The notes under the pieces: generated by a model
What the model saw: only the letters and a program-made list of their open reading frames with translations
What the model was told of the DNA's origin: nothing
Database searches by the model: none
Source of the DNA: Acanthacorydalis orientalis
Lineage: Eukaryota > Arthropoda > Insecta > Megaloptera > Corydalidae
Length of the DNA: 64,000 bases
Assembly (NCBI GenBank): GCA_034766995.1
Contig: CM068315.1
Location: 14,526,510-14,590,509, forward strand
Reading direction: 5' to 3'
Made by a program: the position numbers and the translations under genes
In this document: in pieces, positions 12,046 to 23,222 of the stretch
How positions within the stretch are numbered: position 1 is the first letter of the stretch
Layout of the letters: each line of letters starts with the position of its first letter

Positions 12046-12148
12046 ATAGAATGGCTTGTGATTTGGTTACTCAAGTACCAATTGCTAGGAAGTATCAAAT
12101 TGCCTTGATAATTGGCACTACGTATCAATCACAAATCATTCTATAACG
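12046..12148. repeat. Compact inverted repeat, pre-miRNA-sized hairpin
   Basis: ATAGAATG (left) pairs with CATTCTAT (right), then TTGTGATT with AATCACAA, then CCAATT with AATTGG, ending in a short loop near AAGTATCAAATT. The stem is about 42 bp with small bulges, the loop about 12-14 bases, the total about 100 bases. Size and shape fit a microRNA precursor or a small palindromic MITE. I do not recognise a known mature miRNA in it. Confidence 0.65.
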
Positions 12149-12258
12149 TGCAACTATGAACATAAAAAGTGATTGCCGTTATTTAAATTTGTCCAGATTA
12201 TACTATGTTGATTTATTACACCTTTAATTCAAAAACAATAACATGAAAGTCTATTAGG

Positions 12259-12480
12259 TTAGGCGCGCACAAGTGTATTTTTGCCACGTTGCACTTATTT
12301 ATATTTGGTTAAATTAAGTGACCGTTCATGAATGTTTTTGCAATGCAGCTGCAAAGATGCAGTACGTTGCAAACTATTCCCAACCAGAAATTCCCGCGAA
12401 ATTTGAAGCACTACACAAAAAGTATTGTTTTATATGGATGGCCGTACACACGAGCGTAATTTTTCGGCGCTGCTCTTGTA
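12259..12480. repeat. Pair of similar short segments, possible transposon remnant
   Basis: GCGCGCACAAGTGTATTTTT followed by GCCACGTTGCAC near 12260-12295 resembles TACACACGAGCGTAATTTTT followed by CGGCGCTGCTC near 12448-12480, in the same orientation. Such motifs occur at the ends of some insect DNA transposons, but I cannot place the family. Confidence 0.35.
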
Positions 12481-13238
12481 GGTGGTATTTGTAAAATTTA
12501 TATTTCAACAAAAAAAAAACAAATTAAATATTATTTCATTTCAATATTTCAATTGTAAAATAGAATTATCTTTTAACAATGAATTATTTACTATCAAATT
12601 TGAAAAAAAAATAATTTTATTCGAATAGTAGTTGTGCAAACAAAACAATAAAATCGAAAAAAGAAAGCTTGGAAGAGATCTATTAGGTATTTTTTTTTAT
12701 TCGCACGTTTCGATCTTGTTTTTATCAATAACGGACGAGGCCTTCTTTTCCTTCTCTTTTGAATTTATATTCACTGGTATTAATACAAATACAAGTTAAT
12801 TTTAGAAAATCTCACTACAAAAATACGATCATGGGTGCGTAATTTGTTGAGAGAATTTCGCTTGTTTTGAATCGAGCACACTTGATTTATATTCTGACAA
12901 TATTTGACAGACAGAACGTCATTTTATGTAAAATAAAACCGAGCGAACAAAACTGTCAAACCGTATTAAACACTTTTCGTATCAAATCGACGATTCTTTT
13001 GACGGAAGCTGTATGGTAGCCGACGATACAAAAGGTAATGAGTCCATTTTCATACTTGGACAATATTGATGATGTGTGGCATTCGTTTCTATTTTCTATG
13101 GAATGAAGTCACCGGTAGTTGTAAAATATCAGCAACAAATAATCCTATTTTAACATTTTATATAAAGCGGAATGATTAGCACTTTGAATAGATCTTTCAG
13201 ATATTACTGATCAATTTTTAATACTTTTTAATTACAAT

Positions 13239-13480
13239 ACAGTTCTACTATTGTAGCTAAGTTGAAAAATAAATTCCTTTTCCACTCCATAAATTACAGA
13301 TTTCTCTGTAACTTGACGCTCAGAAGAGGATGGCATCGTCATAGAAATGCATATGAGCAACAATCAAAAGTGATAATCATGATTTATGGAACATTTTTGA
13401 ATAGAAAATTTGTCTGTGGTTTGCGGAATGAAAAAAGAAAATGCGTGAAAATTTTTGTCAGTTAATACTTTGTAACATAT
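13239..13480. mobile_element. MITE family A, internally deleted copy
   Basis: Begins after T with ACAGTTCTACTATTGTAGCT, the family A terminal sequence. The right half has GCAACAATCAAAAGTGATAA and GTCTGTGGTTTGCGGAATG. The right terminal repeat is worn. Confidence 0.65.
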
Positions 13481-15499
13481 TTTTCATATCAGGTAATATT
13501 TTAGTAATTACAACAATAGTGGTATCCAGTAAGAACTTTTTAAAATTTAATATCTAAGGATGTATTGGAAATTCAATAATAAATAATAAAAGTAAACAAA
13601 AGCAGCTACGATTCAGAATTCCCGAAAATGTGCACCTAGCAAAAATTTAACAAAGTCGTAATGATACCCAGAATCCTAAACATCAGATATATACTTTTTA
13701 TTTTCCGATGACCCTTTCAGATAAATTTTCTGGTAATGTTATTTTATTATAAAATTTTTAAATGAAAATATAAATTCATTTCCACTTGAAACTATTTTTT
13801 GAAGCATAAATGGTATTAATTATGCGAACAGGTATTTTACCAACGATGGTTACATATGAAAAAAGGTAAGTAAATAACTTTAAATTGAAAACAATAACTT
13901 ATAAGTAAGTTCTATATATTATACTACAGACTTTCAATTTAAATATAAAACAAGATGCAAAATGAAAATATGGTTAAATATGCGACAGGATAAAAATCAT
14001 TTCATAAAATCATTTCTTAAATTATTTATCATACAATATGACTTTTTTTTATCAATTATTACTTTATTTTAAACATGTAAACACAGTCATCACCATTGAA
14101 TTTAATGAAAATACCAATTAAAAATTATAGGTCTTATATAAACATAAACTCAAGCCAGTAGATGGTATTGAAAATATATAGTCTCTTATTTGTATAGTAA
14201 ATGTCAAAAGTTTCCCGTATTACAGTATATAGTATTTGTTTAAATAAAGATCAATAGAGATAATAGTATAGATGTGAACTGACGATTCAATTAAAAAATC
14301 ATTTTCGTAAATTAATTTGTTGTCTGTAGGCGAGTGAAAAAAATATTGGTGAAAGGGAATAGAATTTTATCCAACTTAATGTCTATGAAATATGAATGAT
14401 ACACACTATAGAAATTTATAAAGAAATGGATAGCAACGATTTTACAAATATCATAATGTATTAATTATAGACATATCTGTCTAACTTCTGGAATCTTTTA
14501 TGAATTTGTCTTGCTTATACTTTCTTGATCCGAGTGTAATTAACTGGTACTAGAATAGCTAACTACATGAAAATTACAAATTTATCTAGACGGTTTCGAT
14601 ACAATAACAAATGCAAAACAGTTATCTATCAGACAATAGTTTTTGAAAAGTTTATCTTATTGAAAGAAATTTCAAATCTTTTATCTGTATATTAACAAAA
14701 TAGCCCTAAGAAAAGGTCGGTAAGAAGGTATGTCTATTCAAATTATATTTACAGATATTGTTTATAAATTGTTTCATTTCTAAAACTATTATTATTAAAT
14801 TAATAAGTATATATTAAATATGCATACGAATTTAAAATTTTTGTAAATCTACACAATAAATTGTGCATGAATCGAATGTTAATATATTACAAGAAAATTG
14901 TCAAGAAATACTCCTGATTTTTTTGATCTTATTCTAATAAAAAAATCTATTAAAAATAAAAAAGTATACACATTTATATATACATTTATTTCATATGGAT
15001 TGTAAACAAAAACCACCCCTTCGTATATTTATTTAAATTGTTAGTGAATGTGTTTATAAAGCATTCGTTTCACATCACAGTAAAATAGTATATTTTATAT
15101 TTCCTTGTTATCTGATAAGCTCAAGGTAAATTTCACGGTTAGCACACAATGTTACCGGCTGACTAAGCTCTTCCTGCCATAATTGTGTCCTCGAATATAT
15201 TTCGAAGCTCATTTGAATATTCAACACTTTTTCTATAATTTGGTATAATGTTTTCCCCATATGACCTGCAAAGCGCACGAGCTTGTGTGATGCATTCTTT
15301 ATTTGAATATTTTAAGTACACTCATTTACAATTCGAACTTAATTGACATTCGAAATACTTGTATTTCTTTCAGTTTTGAAGAATTATAACAACTGAAAAC
15401 TAATCGCGAATACGTGAGTCATGTTATGACATACAAACGTGACTAATGTTTACAAGAAACAGCTATAAATTTCAAATCAATAAAGAAATTGTTCTAGGA

Positions 15500-15910
15500 A
15501 ACATACTGCATTCCTTCGAAAAGCTTTTCGTGTGACATATTAGCAGTGATCGTGGAAAAACAACCCGGAATGGCTAAGAAAAAAGTGTTGTTTCACCATA
15601 TGAATGCATTACTCTATTCAAGCATTACCGTTCAGAAAAAAATGATCGAATTGAAGTTTGAAATTCTTCCGCATCCACTGTATTCACCACATTTGGCTCT
15701 CTCGAACTTCTATCTGTTCTCGAAACTAACATTTTTTTTGATTGGAAAGCGATTTGGGCCCAATAAAGAGGTGATGAAGGTTGCAAACGACTATTTCGAG
15801 GACTTAGAACATCGAAACGCACTTCCGGGGAGAATCGCAAAGCTGTAGAAACGTAGGAGAAAGTGCATTGAACTTCGAGGGGTTTAAGTCGAAAAATAAA
15901 GTATACTTTG
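15500..15910 (+). pseudogene. mariner transposase relic, C-terminal part
   Basis: An open stretch at 15546-15848 encodes the mariner catalytic C-terminal region: KKVLFHHMNALLYSS, HPLYSPHLALSNFYLFSKL, then GKRF and YFEDLE. In active mariners the first two motifs read HHDNA and YSPDL, and both carry catalytic aspartates. Here they are Met and His, so the enzyme would be dead. A stop at 15846 precedes more recognisable protein (RRKCIELRG). The 5' half and left terminal repeat are missing. Confidence 0.8.
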
Positions 15911-15964
15911 AAATTGAAGCTGTTGTCTCTAATATTGAACCAAGAAACTCTTCAACCTCGCTCC

Positions 15965-15965
<1 letters not shown>

Positions 15966-15997
<32 letters not shown>
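15966..15997. repeat. (TA)n at the end of a mariner relic
   Basis: Short TA run after the transposase remnant. Confidence 0.9.
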
Positions 15998-16001
<4 letters not shown>

Positions 16002-16029
16002 ATTCAACTTTCTTTTTTAAAAAATATTA

Positions 16030-16394
16030 TTTTCACAGGTAAACTTTCATCTCACCTCACAAACCACTAAAATTTAGATTAAAGATGTTCAATAAATGAT
16101 TAATAATCAATTTTGATTCTTAATTATACGAATTTCTATATCGATTCCATAATTATAGCGCTAAGATATAGAAATAAGTAAGATCAAAGATTTTACTGTA
16201 TAGAAGACTTAGAAGATTTTTTTTATATCTCAATGATCTGAAAGTGATGGAATTCATCGTCATCGAAATAAGCAACAATTGAAAATGATCAATACTCAAT
16301 CATTAAACATTTTTGACTAGAAAAAAATTTTTGTGGTCTGTGAAGTGAAAAAAGAGTTCATTTGTAGAAGTCGATTTAGTCAGAGTGTCAGCAA
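16030..16394. mobile_element. MITE family A copy next to the synaptotagmin 4 promoter
   Basis: Palindromic organisation: AAGATGTTCAATAAATGATT on the left and GCAACAATTGAAAATGATCA, then TTGTGGTCTGTGAAGTGAAA on the right, ending GATTTAGTCAGAGTGTCAG. It borders the GC-richer promoter region of the gene. Confidence 0.75.
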
Positions 16395-16642
16395 ATGGTG
16401 GCACCCCTGATTCTTTTCTCGAGACAAAAGAGTGGCAACGAAAAGCCCGGAAGTGTTTTTTCTAACATGTTGAGACTATTGTTATATCTTTTCTCCATTT
16501 TTGTAATCGCATTTGTCATCTTGAACGAAAGTTCGAAATCAGTACAGTCCGTGTATCGCCGGTTCGAACACGGTCGTTCGTACGTCGGATATCGATCGAA
16601 GAAAAGCGATACGATGTACGATTAATCCACTCTAAATTACTA

Positions 16643-16804
16643 ATGACCATCAATAATTCGCCGATGAGTAGTGATGACTCTCACTCGACGGACTTATCGC
16701 TATCAATAAATATCGCCGGTACCAACCGTACGGCCGCCGATGCCACCACACGTCGCGACGACGACGCCTGCTCCGCCCCCCACGCATCGACGGTGACGTC
16801 ATGA
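16643..16804 (+). CDS. Upstream ORF of 53 codons in the synaptotagmin 4 leader region
   Basis: ATG at 16643 opens 53 codons, starting MTINNSPMSSDDSHSTDLSL and ending STVTS, closed by TGA at 16802. The composition is Ser, Thr, Asp, Asn and Ala rich with CpG-rich codons, unlike the random AT-rich frames elsewhere. It overlaps the CRE. Its only obvious GT inside (16793) would leave phase 0, which does not fit the phase-1 entry of exon 2. It is therefore more likely a regulatory upstream ORF, or a chance frame in GC-rich DNA, than an alternative N-terminus. Confidence 0.3.
   Translation: MTINNSPMSSDDSHSTDLSLSINIAGTNRTAADATTRRDDDACSAPHASTVTS
16794..16801. promoter_or_regulatory. Perfect cAMP-response element TGACGTCA
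   Basis: Full palindromic CREB-binding octamer 332 bp upstream of the synaptotagmin 4 ATG. Mammalian synaptotagmin IV is known as an activity- and cAMP-induced early gene, so a CRE here fits, but binding is an inference. Confidence 0.5.
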
Positions 16805-17125
16805 GACACATGCGCTGTCGCTCGTGAGACCATTATTGATTAGATTCGAAGGGGGTTGCCATTCGTATGTTGCGATCATCTCGAAAACATTCAACCGCGA
16901 CAGAATGACAACGCGAGCCGTCTTACCTGACTAGTTTTGACTGCATGTCGGTCTGTTAATACAGCGCACTCGTCTCGGATCGTGTGTTCGAAACTGTGAA
17001 CGGTGAGAGCCGTCCCACGCGGGCCACAAACCGGTGCGAAAACAACAATAATCAAAAACAAACAAACGTACGTACGTCCGAAGGAGTTGTAGTCGTACTG
17101 TAAGGGTGTTTTCTGCCAATACAAC

Positions 17126-17165
17126 ATGGTGGAAGACGGACCGGAGATCAAAGCTATCGAAAGGG
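17126..17165 (+). CDS. Syt4: Synaptotagmin 4 coding exon 1 (residues 1-13 and first base of 14)
   Basis: ATG at 17126 encodes MVEDGPEIKAIER, then one base (G) before GTGAGT at 17166. An in-frame TAG at 17090 makes this the first Met of its frame, and context AACATGG is good. The phase-1 end fits exactly the TG that opens exon 2 (giving Val-14). This is the short extracytoplasmic N-terminus, with no cleavable signal peptide, as in other synaptotagmins. I infer this exon from phase and context, because the N-terminus is poorly conserved. Confidence 0.75.
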
Positions 17166-17599
17166 GTGAGTTCGTTGCGTATCTATGTTTTTAATTACTG
17201 TTTTATCGTTTCGTCTCTTCCGAAAAGAGTTATGTGTACGAAATGAGTTGATTTTGGGGAGAATGCACGACGTACACGTATCGAACGGCGAGAGTTCGTC
17301 GAAGCAGTGATTTAGTTTCTTATATACACACACACGATAAGAATTATTCATGACCACTGAAAAATGAAAAAGAGTTCGAAATTATTGCGATACGGATTTA
17401 ATTCAACTCTTTGAACCATTCGTTTTTATTTTTTGATGATTTTTAAGAGAGTAATACACTAATCAGTGACATAGTTTCTTATTGAAAAAAATCATGCATC
17501 TTCCATGAAATGTGCTGGTCAGTTGCACTCGCCACCATTCAAAGAAAATATAAAAATAATATTTCTATAGCTCTCTATATAAACTCCCAAACAACATTC

Positions 17600-18600
17600 G
17601 AAGAGTCAATTGCGATTTAGTCATCTTTTCAGAATTCAGCTATACATATTGACCGATATATTTAAAATGTTTTTTTTTTAGTAATAAATAAAAAAGTTGT
17701 TTCAGTTTCATTTATTTGGCTGAACATATTTTTTTAATGAATTTTGTAGATTTTAGTCTCAAATATTTGTTTCATATTAATTATTTGAAATACGACTTTT
17801 ATTTTTATATTCAAAAAATATTTGTGTTTTTTTGGCCGAATTTCTGTTTTATTTCAAACATTTTTCGATAATTCTACTGTGAATATTTGCAAGTTATTTT
17901 CGATTTGATCGATATTTTAGCGACTGATGTATTTGAAATGCTTTTTTAAATAATAAAACTTGTTTCATTTTCATGTGCTTTAGTCGAAATTCTTTTTTTA
18001 TGTGAAATTTTATAGATTTTGGTCTTAAATATTCGTTTTATATTAACTAATTGAAATTTGTATGTATTTTTATATTAGATAATTTTTTGTGTGTGTTTTT
18101 GGTTGAAATTCTGTTTTAATTCAACCATTATGTTTTAGAGTACAGCTGTGAATAATTATAGGTATTTCCATTTTTGGCCGATATTTCAATGATTAATATA
18201 CTTTAAATATTTTTTAATAATACAAACTGTTTCGTTTTCATTTCATTTCACTGGAACTTTTTGCGACATTTATAGACTTTAGTTTTTTCATGAATATTTT
18301 TTTCGAAATTCAGCTGCGAATATTTAAAAGTTTTCATGTTTTCGAGCCAATAATATCTTTAAAATGTTTTTTAAAACTAAAACTCGCTTTATTTTCATTT
18401 GTTTTGGCCGCAATTATTTTACAATGAATTTTATTGATTTTATTTTGAAATATTATTTTTATACTGATTATTCGAAACCTGGCCATATTTTTATATTCGA
18501 TAATTATTTGCGTTTTTTGGCCGAAATTCTGTCAATTCAGTCTCTTTTTCAGAATTCAGATCTGAATATTTACAAAGTTTCCTGTTTTTAGTTAATATTT
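17600..18600. repeat. Degenerate tandem array, unit about 240-270 bp, about 4-5 units
   Basis: Landmarks recur in order: a motif like ATTCAGCTGNGAATATTTNNAAG (17633, 17869, 18138, 18308, 18552), then AAAATGTTTTTTAA, CTTGTTTCATTTTCATTTG, GATTTTNGTCT and TTTTTATATTNGATAATT, then TTTTTGGCCGAAATTCTGTT. Spacings are about 240, 270, 170 and 245 bp, so one unit is shortened. A further worn unit may lie at about 18940-19110. Confidence 0.75.
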
Positions 18601-19769
18601 ATCTGATTTTTAAATGTTATGATCAAATTTAAATTTCCTAAGACTACTTAAATACACTAATTTGTGTTCTTTTTTCTAGCATTATTTTTTTAAAAAAAGA
18701 TACTCTCTCTTAATGTAATTATAAAAGCTTGTATAATGTTTCCACTCGTAGAAAAACCCAGTTTAAAAATCAATTAGAGCGACCTCTGCATGTTTAGCTT
18801 TGTATTGAACTACGCGATTCTGCTGTAATTCTGCAAAAACATGAACCGATTCCGGAAAAAACTTAACTTTGATTATAATAATATAACAAAATTATAATTT
18901 GTAACTATTTAATGTTCTAATTGTGTTTTGTTGATAAATCATATTATTGTTCTAAGTGGGTGTTGGTCGAATTTTTTTTACAAAAAAACAATTATTTTAT
19001 TTATGGTTTATTTTATAATTGTTTGATATACAATTCATTCTATGATAATTATTCCAAATCCGGCTATATCCTTTTATTTAATAATTATATTTTTATACAT
19101 GATTTTAAATTCGATTTTATAACGAGTTATATTATAGACTCTTTTCTAATATATTCACTCAATATTAATCATTCTAAATGTCAACCTGTCTCAAACACTG
19201 AATGATGTAATACGAACGACATTTTAGAAATATAAATAAACGTAATATTTAAAATGTTTATTATTAATTCATAATTTAAATTGATATGAAGCAAAATACC
19301 AAAAGAAATGATCCTTTTTAAATTTCGGCTTTTTATATTTATATAAAATGGTTTTTTTCTTCTTTTAGTTAGACTGATTAATTATATGACTTAAGGGATG
19401 TGACTTTAATTCAAAATAATTTTATTTATGACAGTTGTGTATACAATTTCTGAAATATTTAGATAAAATTATATTAAGGTTGTCTCATTACTGACAGCAT
19501 AATATATTATTATATATCTTTCCAAATAAGAAAAAATATAATCAACCTCAGGATTATTTTTATATTGAAGTAGAACGGTTTTTTGTCAAACGACAGGTAT
19601 TTTTATTTTTTTTTATATCGAGAAAATAAAATAAAAATGAAATAAAACGTTCTAAATCTGCTGCTCTAATTATTATTTTTATTGTGTTTAAGAATTCTAA
19701 TCACTTAAAACATAAATATTTTTCTGTTTTCACTACTTGAAACGAGAAATAAATATTCCATACAAGCAG

Positions 19770-19925
19770 CCATATTCATAATACTTTAATGAAGCACTAA
19801 ATCTATCCATGCTTATTAAATCGATTATAAATAGATTTATGAGTATGACTGGATCAAGTAGTACTAATTAGTGAGATCTAGTTGTAGTATTTAGTGGAAC
19901 GTTATGGCCGTAGATTACTATTATT
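19770..19925. mobile_element. MITE family B copy
   Basis: Palindromic, with CACTAAATCTATCCATGCTT on the left, and GTACTAATTAGTGAGATCTA then GTTGTAGTATTTAGTGGAA on the right, the family B right-half signature. Confidence 0.65.
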
Positions 19926-20409
19926 TGATAGTTTAATATTCTAGAATTAAATATTTTTAATTAAGTAAGCGTTGAAATGTCACTTTTCAAAATATGTTGA
20001 AATGTCCTACGTGTTTCAATTCCAGTTCTTAGCAGAAAACAAAAACAACTTTTGTAAAAAATGGAAAGAAATTTTCGATTATAATTTATAATTAATTAAT
20101 ATAATCCAGTGTAAAAAATAAATTCATAAATTATGAAAGTGGGTTTATGGCATATTATTTTTTTTATAATTTATATCTAATTTTTTGCGAAAAATGTACA
20201 AAAAAAAAACGATATAAATAGCTTTAACTCACCGGTATGTGTATATGTGTGTCTTTAAAATGTATTTTAGAGGTTGTGCATCTATGAGTTAATTAAATAA
20301 TATCGAAACAAAATGACTGACAATGATCTCTCCATCTCCACAAACCTACCAGTCGATAGTACTCCTATCAACTGTCTTATCCTATCTGTAAAATTTGAAT
20401 AGGTGCATT

Positions 20410-21060
20410 GTAAACTTTTCGAATATATTTTAAAATAATACATCTATAATATATTTGTATATTCGTTACTTATAAAACTTGCAATTTTTATTTTTTAGTA
20501 GTTGAAACTTGAAAATCGAGTTGTGTCGAAACAATTCATAGCCATTTGTTATATAATTTTGTACTTTTATTTCTGTATATTTAATTTAAAAAACAAACAT
20601 TTAAAAAACTTTTCAAATTTGTACATATATGTGTAACGACAATCTATTAGACTTTTCTCATATTATAAAGTTTGCAATGTTTATATTGTTAAATAGTTGA
20701 TATTTGACAATTTCAATAAAAACATTAAAAATCTAGTTGTGTCAAGACAAATTCAAAGCTGTCTATAATTTTTCATTTTTATTTCCTATATTATGAACTT
20801 TTTTAAAAAAATTGGTGAACTTTTCAAATATGTATATATTTTACAACAATACAAAAATAATGCATTTGAAATTTTAGCCATTATAAAACTTGTAGTGATT
20901 TTATTTTTTAATGGTTCGCATGTGACAACTTTGGTAAAAGATTGAACATCGAGTTGCGTGGAAACAATTCATAGCTATCTATAATTATGTATTTTTATTT
21001 CTGCAATATGAATTTTTTCAAAAAAATATTTGTACAATTTCTGAATATGCATACATTTTA
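20410..21060. repeat. Tandem array of three units of about 217 bp
   Basis: The motif ATCGAGTTGTGTCGAAACAA followed by TTCATAGC occurs at 20515, 20731 and 20948, spaced 216 and 217 bp. Between them, in the same order, are TTTTTATTTCTGTATAT, a run of AAAAAA, ACTTTTCAAAT.TGTA, and TTATAAAACTTGCA. Units are clearly diverged but collinear. Confidence 0.85.
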
Positions 21061-21389
21061 TACGTGTATTGTATGTGTATTATTCTGTTAAAATTTTAAA
21101 CATTAAGTAATTACTTTAACAACTAATCAAACTGACTATATTAAATTGTTGAACAAGTGAACATGTATTGACATGTCGCAGAACCTCTATTTGTCATTTT
21201 ATTAAATCAAATCAAAGATCAATCAAAGGTTAGATTACTGTTTCATATGAATCCATTATTTCAAACTCTGCAAATAATTAACTCCATCTGCTTTGTGTAA
21301 CTGAAAGCAAATAAACGAACGTGTATTTCACATTTCTGTTTTAGAACAGGATCGATACGGTGTCAATGATTCTCTGTATTTATTTCCAG

Positions 21390-21664
21390 TGGCAACGCCC
21401 GCAATAGTTGGATTATGTCTTGGGGTGACGTTTTTCGTAATGTGTCTGGCGGCGGTGACTTGCTTCTGTTATCGACGCTGGAGATTAGACGGTCTACATG
21501 CGAAATTGGGTGGAAAGCGCGGCCACGGCGGATTTGATCAGCCGCTCGCGTTCCACACGCACCGGCGACCGACCGCCGTCAAAAGTCCGGCAGGATCAGC
21601 AGGACCGCCGCACTATCTGAAGAAATCGCCGAGTCCGACAGGAAAGGCGCGTACGCCACCTGGG
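21390..21664 (+). CDS. Syt4: Synaptotagmin 4 coding exon 2, membrane segment and linker (residues 14-105)
   Basis: Begins after ATTTCCAG and encodes the membrane span (AIVGLCLGVTFFVMCLAAVT) followed by a Cys- and Arg-rich stop-transfer CFCYRRWR whose cysteines are candidate palmitoylation sites. It then gives a basic, Gly, Pro and Ser rich linker (KKSPSPTGKARTPPG). The donor GTATGT at 21665 is in phase 0. The linker is disordered in the family and varies in length. The exon is GC-rich compared with its introns, supporting real coding use. Confidence 0.92.
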
Positions 21665-21783
21665 GTATGTGATTTCTTTTTTGAATTGATGAAACCTGTT
21701 AAGATTATACTGGGAATACTTGGCTGCTCGAGCATCGTGACGCCACGCCGGTTTTCTTAGTATTCTTCTTTATTCTACATATG

Positions 21784-21787
<4 letters not shown>

Positions 21788-21825
<38 letters not shown>
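21788..21825. repeat. (TA)n microsatellite
   Basis: Pure TA run in synaptotagmin 4 intron 2. Confidence 0.95.
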
Positions 21826-21829
<4 letters not shown>

Positions 21830-22029
21830 TAAAATAATATTATTACAATTCAATTATGACACTGACTACATTTAATTTCACAAATAAATTGTTTTCTCAG
21901 CCGACAAAGCCTATGTATTTTTCAGTGTGTCAGATTTCTGGATATTTCCAAAAATATTTTCTTTCTAAATTTTAAAAGATTGCTACACAGTTTTCATCCA
22001 ATTTTACTGAATATCTTCTTTATAAATTA

Positions 22030-22362
22030 TGATGATATGAATTATTTCTTCATCCCACAAAACATACATTCTTTCTGATAAAATATATTCAATAAATGAT
22101 TATTGATCATTTTCGATTGTTGCTTATGCGTATTTAGAGGTGATTCCATCATCTTCAGAGCGCAAGGCACAAAGAAATCTGTTTGTATGATTTTATTACA
22201 CCTTGTTACTTTAAGGATGTTGGCATCACCATTGAAATGCGCATTAGCAACAATCAATAATCATTTGTTGAACATTTTTGATCACAAAAGTGTTACGTTG
22301 CCTGTGAAGTGAAAAAATAATTCATTTATGAAAGTGAATTTGGCGATAGTGCCAGGAACTGT
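22030..22362. mobile_element. MITE family A copy
   Basis: Left half: AATATATTCAATAAATGATT, ATTGATCATTTTCGATTGTT, GCTTATGCGTATTT, ATCATCTTCAGAGCGCAAGG. The right half mirrors it: GAAATGCGCATTAGCAACAA, AACATTTTTGATCACAAAA, GTGAAGTGAAAAA, ending GATAGTGCCAGGAACTGTA. One of the best-preserved copies. Confidence 0.85.
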
Positions 22363-23022
22363 ACTCGAAACGAAACGTACTTTGTTTGATTGGCACTGAA
22401 TCAGCGTTTAGTAAAAAAAAGCCGGAAGTTTGTTTGGACGTGCGTATAAAATGTCAAACGAAACATTTATTTGATAATTTAATTTCATTTTTTATCAAAA
22501 TGCGAGGTTATTGTAGCATTTGATTGTTTTATAAAGAAGACGGCGTATTGAACATTTCCTGTAGGTATTTTTTTCACGTTCTGCATTTGTCTAATGATAG
22601 TAATTTTTTTCAAGTAAAATGACAAATCCTACTTGACATGAAATCATTTCGATTCTAAGATGAAAGTACAATATCAAAAACCGTGTATGGGTTATTTTTG
22701 AACACGAAAAATTCTATTTCTTTGAAGTTTTTCAGCTATATAAAAGTAGCTTATGGTGTGAATAAGTTTTATCGTTCGTGCATTAAAGGGTGCTAATATT
22801 AAAATTCAACATTATTAAAGATAAAATAATTTATAGACGATAATTTAAGCTCGGATAGGTTCGAAATGAATGATGACGTGTTTTAAGTTTGAAACTAAAC
22901 ATTGATCAATAGATAAAGGTATTAAACAAATATATCAAAAACACATTTAAGGGTGAAACATTCTTCTTTTACATACAGGAATTTTAAGAATATTTTATAT
23001 ATATATACCCTTCCATAACTTC

Positions 23023-23222
23023 TATAGGGTGATTTAACTGAGACTCCTACATGGAAGTATTAAAAGGGGGCGCAGAGGTTAACAAAAGCCATGTTATTTT
23101 TTATTTAGTATTTTACTTCAATTCAATACTAAAATACTAAATGGGGGATAACATGTTTTTTCTTTTATTTTAGGGTTTTTTTTAATACTTTTGTGTGGAA
23201 GCCTAAGTTGAATCACCCTATA
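23023..23222. mobile_element. MITE family C, 200 bp palindromic element
   Basis: Ends TATAGGGTGATTTAACTGAG and, inverted, TATAGGGTGATTCAACTTAG. The inverted match continues through GACTCCTACATGGAAGTATT to about 40 bp. Internal CATGTTATTT and GGATAACATG also mirror each other. A TA duplication is likely. No coding sequence. Confidence 0.8.

Larger units (their letters stand above)
11409..16400. other. Intergenic region between tropomyosin and synaptotagmin 4
   Basis: After the 9b 3' UTR the region holds a hairpin (12046-12148), fragments of a possible DNA transposon (12259-12480), one or two family A MITEs and a mariner 3' relic (about 15500-15910). Between about 13500 and 15450 I see nothing but AT-rich single-copy-looking sequence. 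Confidence 0.6.
16400..17125 (+). promoter_or_regulatory. Promoter and 5' leader region of synaptotagmin 4
   Basis: About 0.6 kb, from 16540 on, that is markedly richer in GC and CpG than the window, lying directly upstream of the first coding exon. It contains a perfect cAMP-response element (16794-16801) and an upstream ORF (16643-16804). I find no convincing TATA box at a suitable distance, so the start of transcription is not defined. Confidence 0.55.
17166..21389 (+). other. Synaptotagmin 4 intron 1
   Basis: 4.2 kb of AT-rich sequence between exons 1 and 2. It contains two tandem arrays (17600-18600 and 20410-21060) and a family B MITE (19770-19925). No coding exon seen. Confidence 0.75.

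Noticed and set aside
15625..15840. Minus-strand frame opposite the mariner relic
   Set aside because: Shadow of the real plus-strand transposase remnant.
16395..16625. 76-codon frame with a hydrophobic stretch upstream of synaptotagmin 4
   Set aside because: Its start falls in the end of a family A MITE, with no supporting context. At most a short peptide from 16467, and nothing in its sequence indicates a family.
16891..17151. Minus-strand frames over the synaptotagmin 4 first exon
   Set aside because: Open by chance in GC-richer leader DNA; the plus strand carries the exon with consistent splicing.
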